A DNA stretch of 64,000 nt from Anisodus tanguticus (lineage: Eukaryota; Streptophyta; Magnoliopsida; Solanales; Solanaceae), in contig CM067546.1 of the NCBI GenBank assembly GCA_034509755.1, forward strand, positions 18,210,615 to 18,274,614. Direction: 5' to 3'. This document shows positions 22,812-33,551 of the stretch, in pieces. The translations under genes and the position numbers were made by a program. Position 1 is the stretch's first letter. The number at the start of each line of letters is the position of its first letter. Below the pieces are notes generated by a model. That model was not told where the DNA came from. It was given only the letters and a program-made list of their open reading frames with translations, and did no database searches.

Positions 22812-24124
22812 TGTCTTGTAGCCATCAGACTCTAGCAGATTTAGTGGAATTAGAAATGGTTGACTTCGATGTTATTATGGGCATGGATTGGTTAACGCCA
22901 TGCTACGCTAATGTTGATTGCCGAACAAAGATTGTTAGATTCCAATTTCCAGGCGAGACAGTCCTTGAATGGAAAGGTAATACGGCAACGCCAAAACGTA
23001 GGTTTATTTCATACCTTAAGGCAAGAAAGATGATCTCCAAAGGGTGTATATACCATCTTGTACGGGCAAGAGATGTCAATGCTGAACCACTTAGTCCTCA
23101 ATCAATTCAGGTGGTCAGTGAATTTCTTGATGTATTCCCAGATGAACTTCCAGGCCTTCCTCCTGAAAGGGAAATTGAGTTCGGTATAGATGTGTTGCCA
23201 GATACTCAACCGATATTTATTCCTCCTTATAGAATGGCAACAGCTGAATTGAAAGAATTAAAGGAGCAATTAAAGGATTTGCTCGAGAAAGACTTTATTA
23301 GGCCTAGCATATCTCCTTGGGGCGCGCCGATAATGTTTGTACGAAAGAAAGTTGGCTCATTACGGATATGTATCGACTATCGGCAACTAAATAAAGTTAC
23401 TATCAAGAACAAGTACCCTCTTCCCCAAATTGATGATTTGTTTGATCAGTTACAAGGTGCGAGATGTTTCTCAAAAATTGACCTATGGTCGGGGTACCAT
23501 CAACTAATGGTTAAGGAGAAGGATATTCCGAAGACGGCCTTCAGGACAAGTTATGGGCACTTCGAGTTCCTAGTAATGTCATTTGGACTTACAAATGCAC
23601 CAGCAACATTTATGGATCTAATGAACAACGTGTTCTGCCCATTCCTGGACGTATTTGTGATAGTATTTATAGATGATATTCTGGTTTACTCTCACTCAGA
23701 AACAGAGCATGTGGATCACTTGCGGATAATACTACAAATGCTCCGGGACCATAAGTTGTATGCAAAGCTATCCAGATGTGAGTTTTGGCTGAAGTCAGTG
23801 GTTTTTCTTGGTCATATAGTGTCAGACGAGGTTATAAGAGTTGACACTCAGAAGATTGAAGCGGTGAAGAATTGGCCGAGGCCTACGACTCCAACAGAGG
23901 TTCGCAGCTTTTTGGGCTTAGCCGGCTATTATAGAAGGTTTGTAGAAGGATTTTCTACCATATCAGCACCACTAACGAAGTTAACACAAAAGGCTATAAA
24001 ATTCCAGTGGTCCGATGCTTATGAGCGGAGTTTCCAAGAGTTAAAGGATAAATTAACATCGGCACCAGTCCTTACTCTCCCAGAGGGTCCAGAAGGTTAT
24101 GTTGTGTATTGTGATGCCTCGTGA
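22811..24124 (+). pseudogene. gypsy-2 protease tail and reverse transcriptase (437-codon open piece)
   Basis: The longest open pol fragment of this element. It reads from the protease C-terminus ('DVIMGMDWLTPCYANVDC') through RT: 'DTQPIFIPPYRMATAELKEL', 'SPWGAPIMFVRKKVGSLRIC', 'YPLPQIDDLFDQLQGA', 'FSKIDLWSGYHQL', 'FGLTNAPATFMDLMNNVF', the catalytic 'VFIDDILVYS' (~23668) and 'EVRSFLGLAGYYRRFVEGF', then the start of RNase H ('VVYCDAS'). It ends at TGA 24122-24124, interrupting RNase H. RT core motifs look intact, but without Gag, RNase H and integrase in frame it is not a working gene. Confidence 0.92.
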
Positions 24125-25635
24125 GCAGGTTTAGGATGCGTGCTAATGTAACATGGTAGAACGATTGCCTATGCTTCAAGAAAATTGAGGAAACATGAGA
24201 AGAACTATCCGACACATGATTTAGAGTTGGCCGCAGTAGTATATGCACTAAATAATTGGTGGGACTATTTATATGGTGTTCATGTAGACATTTTTACGGA
24301 TCACAAGAGTCTGCAATACATATTCAAACAAAATGAGCTGAATTTGAGACAAAGAAGATGGCTTGAATTATTGAAGGATTATGATGTGGACATCTTATAT
24401 CACCCTGGCAAAGCTAATGTTGTAGCAGACGCGCTCAGTCGTAAGTCAATGGTCAGTTCGATGCCAATACGAGTCAAAATAAAGGAATTGATAAAAGAGC
24501 TTCATCAGTTAGCTAGTTTGGGAGTCCGACTAGTGGATTTGGAGGATGGTGGGTTTATGGTCCAGAATGTGTCAAAATCATCCCTTATATTAGAAATTAA
24601 GGAACGTCAATGAGAAGACCCTAGTTTGAAGTAGATAATAAAGAGCATTCAACAGAAGAAGACCACGACCTTTGAGATTGACGAATAGGGAACTCTCAGG
24701 CACCAGAGCCGTCTGTGTTCCAAATGTAGCAGGATTGTGGGATAGGATTATGACGGAGATTCATTATTCACGGTACTCTATTCATCCAGGATCAACTAAA
24801 ATGTATCATGATCTCAAGAGTATTTATTGGTGGAATGACATGAAAAAGAGTGTGACAGAGTTTGTAGCTCAGTGCCCTAATGAGAAATGATTAATATGGA
24901 ATTCATTATGGGATGACCTCGTTCCTATCAGAAATTTGATTCTATTTGGGTAATTGTTGATAGACTGACCAAATCAACTCATTTCTTGCCGGTGAAAACT
25001 ACCTACATTGCCGAAGATTACGCAAAGTTATATATTAAGGAGATCGTTCGACTTCATGGTGTGGTGTGCCTATCTCTATTATATCTGACCGAGGTGCTCA
25101 GTTTACAGCTAACTTCTGGAAATCCTTTCAGAAAGGGTTAGGCACCCGAGTTAATTTAAGTACGGCTTTCCATCCTCAGATAGACGGTCAAGCTGAGCGA
25201 ACGATTCAAACGCTTGAGGACATGTTACGAGCTTGTTTGTTGGACTTTAAGGGAAATTGGGATGATCACTTACCCCTTATTGAGTTCGCATACAATAACA
25301 ACTATCACGCCAGTAATAAATGGCTCCATATGAGGCCTTGTACGGACGGAGATGTAGATCTTCTATTGGATGGTTCGAGGTAGGCGAATCAGAGTTATTT
25401 GGACCTGACTTGGTACACCAAACCATAGAAAAGGTAAAGCTTATCCAAGAACGGTTGTTAACAGCTCAGAGTCGTCAGAAGTCATACGCAGATGTGAGAC
25501 GACGAGACTTAGAATTTCAGGTAGACTATTGGGTATTTTTAAAGATTTCACCTATGAAGGGTGTAATGAGATTCGGGAGGAAAGGAAAGCTTAGTCCAAG
25601 GTATATTGGGCCATATCGCATAATTCGATGAATTG
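24125..25635 (+). pseudogene. gypsy-2 RNase H and integrase relic
   Basis: RNase H continues with 'KNYPTHDLELAAVVYALNNW', 'DHKSLQYIFKQ' and 'YHPGKANVVADALSRKS' (24185-24613). The integrase zinc-binding region (24672-24890) reads 'YSIHPGSTKMYHDLK' and ends 'AQCPNEK', so the last cysteine of the HHCC set is lost and a short piece is deleted. The catalytic core follows in other frames: 'VIVDRLTKSTHFLPVKT' (~24950), 'IISDRGAQFTANFWKSF' (25075) and 'GQAERTIQTLEDMLRAC' (25186). A frame change at ~25320 leads into 'APYEALYGRRC'. Several stops remain. Confidence 0.9.
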
Positions 25636-25925
25636 ACCAAGTAGCGTACGAATTGGACTTACCTTCAGAGTTGGAGTGTATTCATCCAGTCTTCCATATT
25701 TCCATGTTGAGAGCATGTGTTGGAGATCCTTCTCGGATTATACCAATTGAGGATGTGCAGATTACAAAGGATCTGTCATATGAAGGAATTCCTATTGCTA
25801 TCCTAGATTGACAAGTCCTCAAGCTGAGGACTAAGGAAATAGCTTCTGTAAAAGTTCTGTGGCGAAATAGGAAAGTGGAAGAGATAACATGGTAAGCGGA
25901 AGAGGAAATGACGCGCAAATAACCA
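25636..25925 (+). pseudogene. gypsy-2 C-terminal chromodomain region
   Basis: Translation gives 'VAYELDLPSEL', 'HPVFHISMLRACVGDPS' and, after a stop near 25810, 'SVKVLWRNRKVEEITW' followed by 'AEEEMTRK'. This is the chromodomain signature (LVxWxNxxxEExTWE) of chromovirus integrases, which directs insertion to particular chromatin (established). Two stops interrupt it. Confidence 0.8.
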
Positions 25926-26067
25926 CACCGGTTCCAAACTAATGTCGAGATTTCAAGAGAAGCCTAAGGTAAATTCTAACTCATGTCATGATGTTTAACG
26001 ATTGTATATTCTGGCTACATAACGGAGATTATATATGTTACCCCAACATTCGAGGACAAATGTTTCT

Positions 26068-26080
26068 AAGGGGGGAAAGA
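26068..26080 (+). other. gypsy-2 polypurine tract
   Basis: aaggggggaaaga directly precedes the 3' LTR. Confidence 0.85.
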
Positions 26081-27530
26081 TGTTACATCCCGTACTTTCG
26101 GGTTACGATTTAAATCACTAAGCGAATATAAAATCGCTAGGCGTGTGTAAAAAGGTCCGAGCGTTGGAAAATTTATGTTATATTTACTTATGCTAATAAA
26201 GAGATTAGTATATAAAAGAATTAAACCCCGAAATAATTTTGGACGTAACAAGTATGACGACGGGGATCGGAAATAAATTTGGTGTGAGCATAAAGAGGTT
26301 ATGGACTAATGCCATATCACAAAATGATGACATTGAGTATATGAAGGTCTTATAAATCACCAAGATTTAAGTGAATTGGGATCACAAAATTAATTATGTG
26401 TGTGATTGATAAATTATTCAGAAGCAATGTTCGTGGCATGTGTCATCGAATTAAGTCCTCCACCACCAAGATTGGTAGAGTTGAGACACGATGATTAGGG
26501 GTCATGATTAAGGTCCATTTTCATATTGGGATTTATATTGTAGCCTCGGGAGATTCTTTGAAACTCTCAGCCTTTCCTTTATAATCCATGTAGGGAGCAT
26601 TTCATTAATTAAAGTGAAAAAGGCATAATAAACCATTTTACCCATGAACCGTACAAAGCAGTAGCAAACCATTTCAGTATGGTTTGAACAAAACGTGTAG
26701 CAAACTGTTGGAGTTTATATTTTCAGTTGAGAATTATTTGAGGAGTTGGTAATTGAGGTATGTTAAGGTAAATTATTTCTTTCTTTTGACATGTTCCATG
26801 TAATAAAATAGAACTGTGGTAATGCTCCATAATTTATTCTACTCCTAGTAGTTAGAAATATTCATGTTATTGATTCCTATGATAAAAACATGTCTAAATA
26901 TGTTCCTAAGTCCTTATTGAGGCATACAGAAAAGATGTTAGACGTTCACCGTGTTAGCCAAAGGGGCAAGGATATTATTGTCATCCGATAAATTCAGGAA
27001 ATGTTTTACTGATATTCATGCATTTTCATTTGCATTGCATTCATATATTATCCTGGACCCACTGTTGTATGCACACTACTATATGGTAAATATTATATAT
27101 ATATAGGGGATATGGGGAAAGGGAAAGGTGTTATATACGCACATCACCTGCAACTGGTACAGACTATCACAAAAGAGCCCGAAGAGGCCAATATGATGTG
27201 ATGTGATGGATGTATGGCTTATTGGGATGGGTTGCACGATCCGCAACACTAATATATATTGGGACAGGTTGCACGATCCGCAACACTAACATATATATAC
27301 CGCATTTGCATTATGCATACATTCGTTAACCATTACATGGTATGATGCCTACAGAGGCTGTCATGGTAAGGAAATTGCCCGATGAGGCCAATAAATATGG
27401 ACATTGCATTGTGCATAACATGTAGGTAAGTGTATTAGGGCCCTCAGTGGCAATTACTATTGGTCAGTTGTTTATGTTTCAATTATTGGTATATTCCTGT
27501 TATGCTGTTATTTATGCCTGACATACTCAG
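26081..27530 (+). repeat. gypsy-2 3' LTR, truncated
   Basis: Starts TGTTACATCCCGTACTTTCG. It has deletions against the 5' LTR (for example around 26420) and a local duplication at ~27220-27300, where the phrase ggttgcacgatccgcaacac occurs twice; it occurs once in the 5' LTR. It ends at 27530 against hAT sequence. Confidence 0.88.
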
Positions 27531-27593
27531 TTTTGCAGGGTGTTGTACTAAACCAAGCAGTTCTCAATGAAGAAGGATGTGAAAACTTGCTGA

Positions 27594-27920
27594 AAATACT
27601 GGAGTGAGAATGAGAAGACATTTTCGACACTATCAAAGATGGCCCGAGATGTGTTGAACATTCAAGCATCATCAACAATGTCTGAAAGCGCTTTTTCTTC
27701 CGGAAAATTTCAAATAGGAGAGCACAGACACTCATTAGCGGGAGACAGCTTGGAGATTGCAGTTTATTCAGAGATTGGATACGAGCGGAGCGTAGAAGGT
27801 GCGGTCAACCGGAGATCAACGAAGAAGACGACGAAAACTACAACGAAATCTTATCCCACGGAGGTGGAAGCGACGTCGAGCAATTTGACCAACAAATTTC
27901 AATTCCAACCGAAGAACTAA
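27594..27920 (+). pseudogene. hAT transposase C-terminal (dimerisation) fragment
   Basis: Frame through 27639 reads W-S-E-N-E-K-T-F-S-T-L-S-K then 'MARDVLNIQASSTMSESAF' and 'SSGKFQIGEHRHSLAGDS'. This is the hAT C-terminal dimerisation motif (mArdiLaIqaSSvaSEsaFSxGxxxixxxRxSL, established). The frame seems to slip near 27765: the expected 'LFRDWIR' ending is in another frame. Most of the transposase, including the catalytic core, is missing upstream where gypsy-2 abuts. Confidence 0.85.
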
Positions 27921-28296
27921 AAGACATTGTGAAGAAACTAGAAAAAGGTGTTTATAAATATGTGATATTTTTAATTGCAATTCTACTATGTTATTTACAA
28001 CTTTCAACACCACAAAGTTGAATTTTGAAATTGTATCATAAAAAAATCATATTTCTATTAAATAATATAAGAGACACAAAAACAGACTTGAGGTGTTTAT
28101 CTATGTTATTTTTTTAAATTATGTGCAAAAAAAATCGGAAAACCCGATCTCGCCCCGGCCCGATAAGACCGATCCCCTTTTCCGACTGGACCGGGAATTG
28201 GACATCGGCGGATCCCGCCAGTCCCGGCCCACCAGTCCCGTCCCACCGGGACCCGCCCCGCCCCGAATCCGGCCCACTGGCCACCCTTACAATACA

Positions 28297-28401
28297 ATGC
28301 TTATATCAACAACTAACTACTCACTAACTAATTAACTGAAGTAGTTAACTTAACCACTCTAGGTAACTACCCTATAACTAACTAAGTTAACTAACATGTG
28401 A
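28297..28401 (-). repeat. Copia-remnant 5' LTR, part 2
   Basis: Continuation of 18882-18948 after the hAT insertion. Read on the minus strand it begins TGTCACATGTTAGTTAAC at ~28401. The boundary is judged from the LTR-like TG start and the return of host homology at 28402. Confidence 0.55.
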
Positions 28402-28441
28402 CATTAATAGTGAGACGTTACACCAAAGTTTTACGTCACAC

Positions 28442-29345
28442 TGTTGGAAAAAAATAATTTAAACTTGTAGAAAATTAAAATTGGTTAGGATTTGGTATTT
28501 TAATTTCATTCTAGTTAGGATTCATAGTTAAATTTATATAGAAATAGGTTTTCCTCTTTTGAGTTAAAGTAGGTTTCGTACTATTATAAATAGGGGTGTT
28601 GCTAGCTATTTTCATTGTTTGGAGATTGTAGAGAGCATTCAGAGATTCATTAAGTTCATAAATAAAATAATCTCTTTCAAAATGGTATCCGAGCTTCTAC
28701 AATCCTGGTAGATAATCAAAGAGCTTCCGATGCCAGCGGGCGGCACTAGCCAATATGTGTTGCCCTTCTAGCCAATGATTATGTAGGCAAACGCAGGACA
28801 AATGATATATACACGAAAAATAATTATGCTGAGAAGGACTGATAAGAATATCAGATTTTAAAAGGGTGCAAGCAAATATGAGCAAGAGGAAGGAACAATC
28901 TTCTTCAAAAATTAGAGAAGTGGGTTATTGGTGACAAAGTGCATCAACAATTGAAATTTGAAGAGAAAATGCTTCGACATTTGGAAGATCTTCAACAAAA
29001 TTGCCGGTTGGTGACAAGTGTATCAATGGGGTTGGAGACAAGTGCTATAAATATTGGAAGATGGTGACAATTGCACTAAAAAATTGGATATACAACTTTG
29101 AATTACGGGAGAATATTGGAAAAAATAATTCAAAATTGTAGAAAACCAAAATTGGTTACGATTTGGTATTTTAATTTCATGTCTAGTTAGGATTTATAGT
29201 CAAATTTATATAGGAATATATTTTTCTATTTTGAGTTAAAGTAGGTTTCATACTATCATAAATAGGGGTACTGCTAACTATTTTCATTGTGTGGAGATTG
29301 TAGAGAGCATTCAGAAATTCATTGAGTTAATAAATAAAATATTCT
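28442..29345 (+). mobile_element. TRIM-like short LTR element (~0.9 kb)
   Basis: Two similar LTRs of ~240 bp (28442-~28677 and ~29109-29345) flank ~430 bp with no coding capacity. A PBS-like TGGTATCCGAGC follows the first LTR at 28682. Host homology to copy A resumes on both sides (gttttacgtca left, tatgattaagag right), fixing the insertion, with a probable 5-bp duplication CACAC/CACAT. Small size, PBS and lack of genes fit terminal-repeat retrotransposons in miniature. It split the copy-B relic of the small ORF at 8968-9318. Confidence 0.7.
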
Positions 29346-29417
29346 TCCTCACATATGATTAAGAGAAAGAAGCATGCAGTTTACAGAATCCAAAAGTCTA
29401 AATCTTGAGTTTATACT

Positions 29418-29590
29418 AGTAAAGAAGCACTTTATTCATGTATTAATTTTCTGCATAACTTATACCACGTTTGGTAGCTAGTAAAGAGACACCTTATTCA
29501 TGTATTAATTTATGCATACTTATACCGTATTTGATAGCTACTCAAGAAATAAGTTATTCGTGTATAAAATTAGTACAACGTTTGATTTAC
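29418..29590. repeat. ~60-bp tandem repeats
   Basis: Three imperfect units start near 29417 (tagtaaagaagcac), 29478 (tagtaaagagacac) and 29536 (tactcaagaaata), each with a ttattc(a/g)tgtattaa phrase. They lie at the left end of the MITE. Confidence 0.65.
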
Positions 29591-29916
29591 AATTTAGAAC
29601 CCCACATAAGTAATACATGTATAACTGAGGGAATCTATGTATTATTTATGCAGGGTAGAAAATGAAATAACTAATACATGAATAAAAAGTTGAAATGATA
29701 ATATTAACGTTATCACTTCCCACTTAAATACTTTCCTTTTCTAAACAAATACTTTAATATAAATTTTTAATATAATATTTTAATATTTTAATTTTAATTG
29801 TAAATAAATATGTTAATTTTAAAAGTATATACAATATTTATTAACTTTTAATATAACAAACTCAAATTCAAAGAAATAATTTATGCATAACTAAACCCTG
29901 CATAAATAAATCCTGC
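29591..29916. other. AT-rich MITE interior
   Basis: Noncoding, with long A/T tracts (29740-29870); nothing else seen. Confidence 0.4.
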
Positions 29917-29921
29917 ATAAG

Positions 29922-30127
29922 TATCAAATGATATTAATCTCCCTTGGGAAGTCTTTCATTAATATCAAGGTATATATAGAGTACAATATTCATCCCTTAT
30001 ACAATAGGAATCCTAAGCCTATAAAAAAGAGGAATCCTAGTCTTACCATAATTATATTTACACAATATATGAAAATATTCTAATTATGGGTAGGGAATAT
30101 ATTGTTTCCTATATTTACACGTTTACA
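29922..30127 (-). repeat. copia-3 3' LTR
   Basis: 206 bp. On the minus strand it starts TGTAAACGTGTAAATATAGG and ends with TTTGATA, a decayed form of the ...TCTGACA end seen in the 5' LTR. A C-rich stretch (acaccccctc on the plus strand, 30126-30135), which is the polypurine tract, adjoins it. Confidence 0.9.
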
Positions 30128-31553
30128 CACCCCCTCAGTCGGAGCGGGAGGAGGCCGTACGCCGAGACTGGATCGAAGTCAAGAAATAACGTCCGGGAAG
30201 TCCTTTGGTAAATATGTCTGCATACTGATAGGATGATGGAACATGTAACACTCTGACATGGCCTAACGCAACTTTCTCACGAACAAAGTGTAGGTCTATC
30301 TCAATATGCTTGGTTCGCTGTTGTTGAACAGGATTATGAGAAAGATAGATGACAGAGATGTTATCACAATACACAATAGATGCCTGACGCAAAGGACACT
30401 GAAGTTCTAACAGTAAATTTCTGAGCCAACAAATCTCAGCTACTACATTTGCAACGCCTCTGTACTCAGCCTCGGCACTGGAGCGAGATAGGGTAGCCTG
30501 TCGCTTGGCAGACCAAGAAATCAGATTATCCCCTAAGAAAACACAAAAGTCGGAGGTGGAGCGTCGCGTGTCCGGACACCCTACCCAATCTGCATCCGTA
30601 TATGAAAGCAACCTGTTTGGTGTAGAGGGGTATAGGTGCAAACCATAATCAAGAGTGCCCTTAATGTATCGAATGATACGCTTAAGAGCAGTGAAATGAG
30701 ACTCCCTAGGGGCATGCATGAATAAGCACACCTGCTGAACAGCATAAGCTATGTCTGGCCTGGTGAATGTGAGATACTGAAGTGCACCTGCAAGGCTCCT
30801 ATACAGAGTAGGATCAGAGACTGGAGCACCATCCATAGCACTGAGCTTAGATTTGGAATCAACTGGAGTAGGCACCTCTTTGCAGTTCGCCATCTTAGCC
30901 CTGTACACAATCTCTTCTGCATACTTATGCTGACACAAGAACATATGATTGGCAGACCTGGTCACTGATATCCCCAAAAAGTAACTCAGCTTCCCCAAAT
31001 CAGGCATTTCAAATTCGGACTTGAGCAAGACAATAATCTCATATTTCAATCCGTCGGAGGAGGCAGTAAGAACAATATCATCCACGTAAAGTAATAAGTA
31101 AGCAGTGCTACTACCTCGATGAAAAATGAAAAGTGATGTATCACTCTTGCTGCATACGAACCCAATCTGCAAGATATACCTGGCAAAGCGATCATACCAC
31201 GCACGAGGGTCCTGCTTCAGGCCATATAGTGACTTACGAAGACGGCACACATAGTGAGGAACTGCTGGATGGGTGAACCCTGGTGGCTGATGCATGTAGA
31301 CTGTCTCTCGCAGATCCCCATGTAAGAATGCATTCTTCACGTCAAGCTGATGGATCGGCCAGTGTTTGCCCATGGCTATGCTCAAAATTGTGCGGATGGT
31401 AGCTGATTTGACAACCGGGCGGAAGGTCTCACCACAATCAATGCCCTCCTGCTGATTTGTGCCATTAGCCATAAGACGGGCCTTATACCTCTCAAAATCC
31501 CCATTGTCTCTGAACTTGTGACGAAATATCCACATACAACGAATGACCTTCAC
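30128..31553 (-). pseudogene. copia-3 RT and RNase H (472-codon open piece)
   Basis: A long intact C-terminal Pol fragment on the minus strand. RT motifs in order: 'MKVIRCMWIFRHKFRDNG', 'ARLMANGTNQQEGIDCGETF', 'WPIHQLDVKNAFLHGDLRET', 'LYGLKQDPRAWYDRF', 'LLLYVDDIVLTASSDGL' (~residue 155) and 'DLGKLSYFLGI'. RNase H: 'LSYTDADWVGCPDTRRSTS', 'SWSAKRQATLSRSS' with 'AEAEYRG', and 'RTKHIEIDLHFVREKV'. The C-terminus 'YADIFTKGLP' ends next to the polypurine tract. Upstream at 31554-31586 a stop (in 'H V W Y stop L') separates it from integrase. The domain motifs appear intact, but it cannot be made as part of a normal polyprotein. Confidence 0.9.
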
Positions 31554-31586
31554 CCCCTCAGGTCTAGGTACTAGATCCCACGTGTG

Positions 31587-33551
31587 CTATTTAGTTAAAG
31601 CATTGAATTCCTCATACATAGCCGCATTCCAATTAGGGTCTTGTTTGGCCAATTTTGGGTTCTTTGGAAGTGGAGAGATGGTTTGGGCAGATAAGTTGAA
31701 ATGGACTTTGGGTTTGAATATTCCATGCTTTGAACGAGTTTCCATTGGATGGGTAGGGACAGTGGGTGGCGGAGTGGTGTTTGAGACGGGGGGTAAAGTC
31801 GGATAAGCAGAAGGTGGGGGCGAAGCCATCGGAGGCGCCACGACTCCTGGATCGAGAGTCGCGGCGCTAGAAGGTTGACAGGCTTTTCTGAAGTTTGGGC
31901 GTCGCGGCGCTGTCGACGGTGTTTCAAAAGATTGCTCTCTGGAAATCAGGCGCCGTGGCGCCTCCCCTCGAGGCCGCGGCTCTGACGACGGAACAGAGGA
32001 TGTGAGTTGTTCGATTATGAGGGGAGAGATGGCAGACTCGTTAAGAAATGAGTAGTCCTGTTTTTGGAATTTTGGAAGATTCGAAAACGGGAATGTGGTC
32101 TCGTCGAATGTGACGTGACGAGATATGTGGATCTGACGAGTCAACAAGTCATAGCATAGATACCCCTATGGTTCGGCGGGAATCCTAGAAAGACACATGG
32201 AGTGGACCTAGGAGCGAGCTTGTGAGGGACGGTGGAGCTAAGGTTGGGATAGCACTGGCAACCAAAAATCCGTAGATGATCATAAGAGGGGATTCTATGG
32301 TAGAGGATTTCGGTAGGGGTCATATTGTGAAGAGTGCTAGTAGGGAGAATATTTAGAGTGTATTCTGACATTTTAGCAGCATCTCCTAGAAGGGTGGAGG
32401 GAGGGAGGCATGAATCAGTAGGGTGCGAATCATATTGTTAATGGTGATGATGATTCTTTCAGCTTTACCGTTTTGTGGTGAGGTGTGAGGGCAGGAGAAG
32501 CGAAAGACCACACCATTATTGGTACAAAAGCGGTGAAACATAGAGTTATTGAATTCACGACCATTATCGCACTGAAATGGTTTTATGCCTTTTCCAAATT
32601 GTGTTTGAATGAACTTGCGAAACTCAAGAAATTTGACAAACACTTCCGATTTAAATTTAAGAGGGTATAACCAAACGTAGTGTGAAAAATCATCAAGCAA
32701 CACAAGATAGTATTTATGACCGAGAGAACTAGAGATAGGAGATGTCTATAAATCGGCATGTATGATATCAAAAGGAGCAAATGTAACACCAGTAGATGAT
32801 TTAAACAGAAGACGAATATGTTTGCCTAAAGAGCAAGAAACACAATTTTGGGCAAGTTTCCCATTACAAGCAATGAAATTGTTGCCTCTAAGAAAATTTA
32901 AAACTGGGGCTCCTGGATGACCAAGCCTATTATGCCAAGTTGAAGAAGAAACATCCGCTAGAGTGACGGGAGAGCAAGATTTGGCAGCGGAGGTGGAAGT
33001 GAATGGATAGAGATCCCCCGTGCTATTGCATCTCGTAAGAGGTGTCCCCGTATGAAGATCCTTCACAGTAAAACCAAACGGGTCAAAATCCACGGAGATA
33101 GAATTATTACGAGTAAATTGGCGGACAAATATGAGGTTCTTAATCATGTGTGGGGCATATAGGGTGTTTTTGAGGGAAAAGGGTGGATGAGGAGGTTGTG
33201 TGTATGAGGTACCATAACCCTTAACTGGAATGCGTTGTCCACTACCAACTGTAACATATTGAGGATGCTTTAAACGAAACAGTTTAGGAATAGTACCTGC
33301 AGACTGGGTGACGTGAGATGTGGCGCCTGAGTCCATGTACCAAGTATTGTCGTACGTTGCATAGAGAGGGTGTTGAACGCCTGACCCAACTCAGTGGGTG
33401 TCATGCTGGAGGAGGGCTGCGGGACCTGACCTTGCATGAAGTGGGCCTGCTGTAGGGCTGGAGCGGGGCCTAACAAACCGGGGTAAGAATACGGATTGTA
33501 TGGCTGCTGGTACTGGAATGGACTTGGCGCCGCGGCTCTGAACTGGGGCAC
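31587..33551 (-). pseudogene. copia-3 protease and integrase relic
   Basis: Pieces in order on the minus strand: protease 'YMDSGATSHVT' (33336), with the standard Asp-Ser-Gly; GAG-pre-integrase 'TWHNRLGHPGAPVL' and 'CVSCSLGKHIRL'; integrase core 'FDIIHADL' (32746-32770), 'PFQCDNGREFNNSMF' and 'SPQNGKAERI' (32386-32703); then 'IFGCQCYPNL' and 'STPCVFLGFPPNHRG' (32141-32371) and the proline-rich linker to RT with 'NWNAAMYEEFNALTK' (31587-32147). A stop near 32747 and several frame changes break it. Confidence 0.88.

Larger units (their letters stand above)
19357..27530 (+). mobile_element. Ty3/gypsy chromovirus gypsy-2 (Tekay/Del-like), 3' LTR truncated
   Basis: 5' LTR 19357-~21240, PBS 21245, gag and pol relics 21431-25920 ending in a chromodomain, PPT 26068-26080, and 3' LTR 26081-27530. 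Chromodomain plus long LTRs is typical of Tekay-type chromoviruses (established). The 3' LTR stops at the word acatactcag, which in the 5' LTR lies at 20784-20793, so about 440 bp of LTR end are lost and the sequence continues straight into hAT transposase. No target duplication can therefore be read. Confidence 0.92.
18949..28288 (+). mobile_element. hAT-superfamily DNA transposon, gutted and carrying a gypsy insertion
   Basis: Terminal inverted repeats TAGGGCTGGCCAGTGGG (left) and CCCACTGGCCACCCTT (right, inverted), with an exact 8-bp target duplication ACAATACA at 18941-18948 and 28289-28296. Both ends have GC-rich subterminal arrays of ccccgcc/gtcccg words. hAT material survives at 18949-19356 (end, promoter, 5' leader) and 27531-28288 (transposase C-terminus and right end). 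The rest is gypsy-2, and most of the transposase gene is deleted. It inserted into the LTR of the copia remnant. Confidence 0.85.

Noticed and set aside
28093..28335. Pro/Arg-rich ORFs near 28100-28335
   Set aside because: They are read-outs of the GC-rich hAT subterminal repeats, not genes.
31543..31806. Plus-strand ORF over copia-3
   Set aside because: Antisense shadow of the copia-3 integrase-RT linker.
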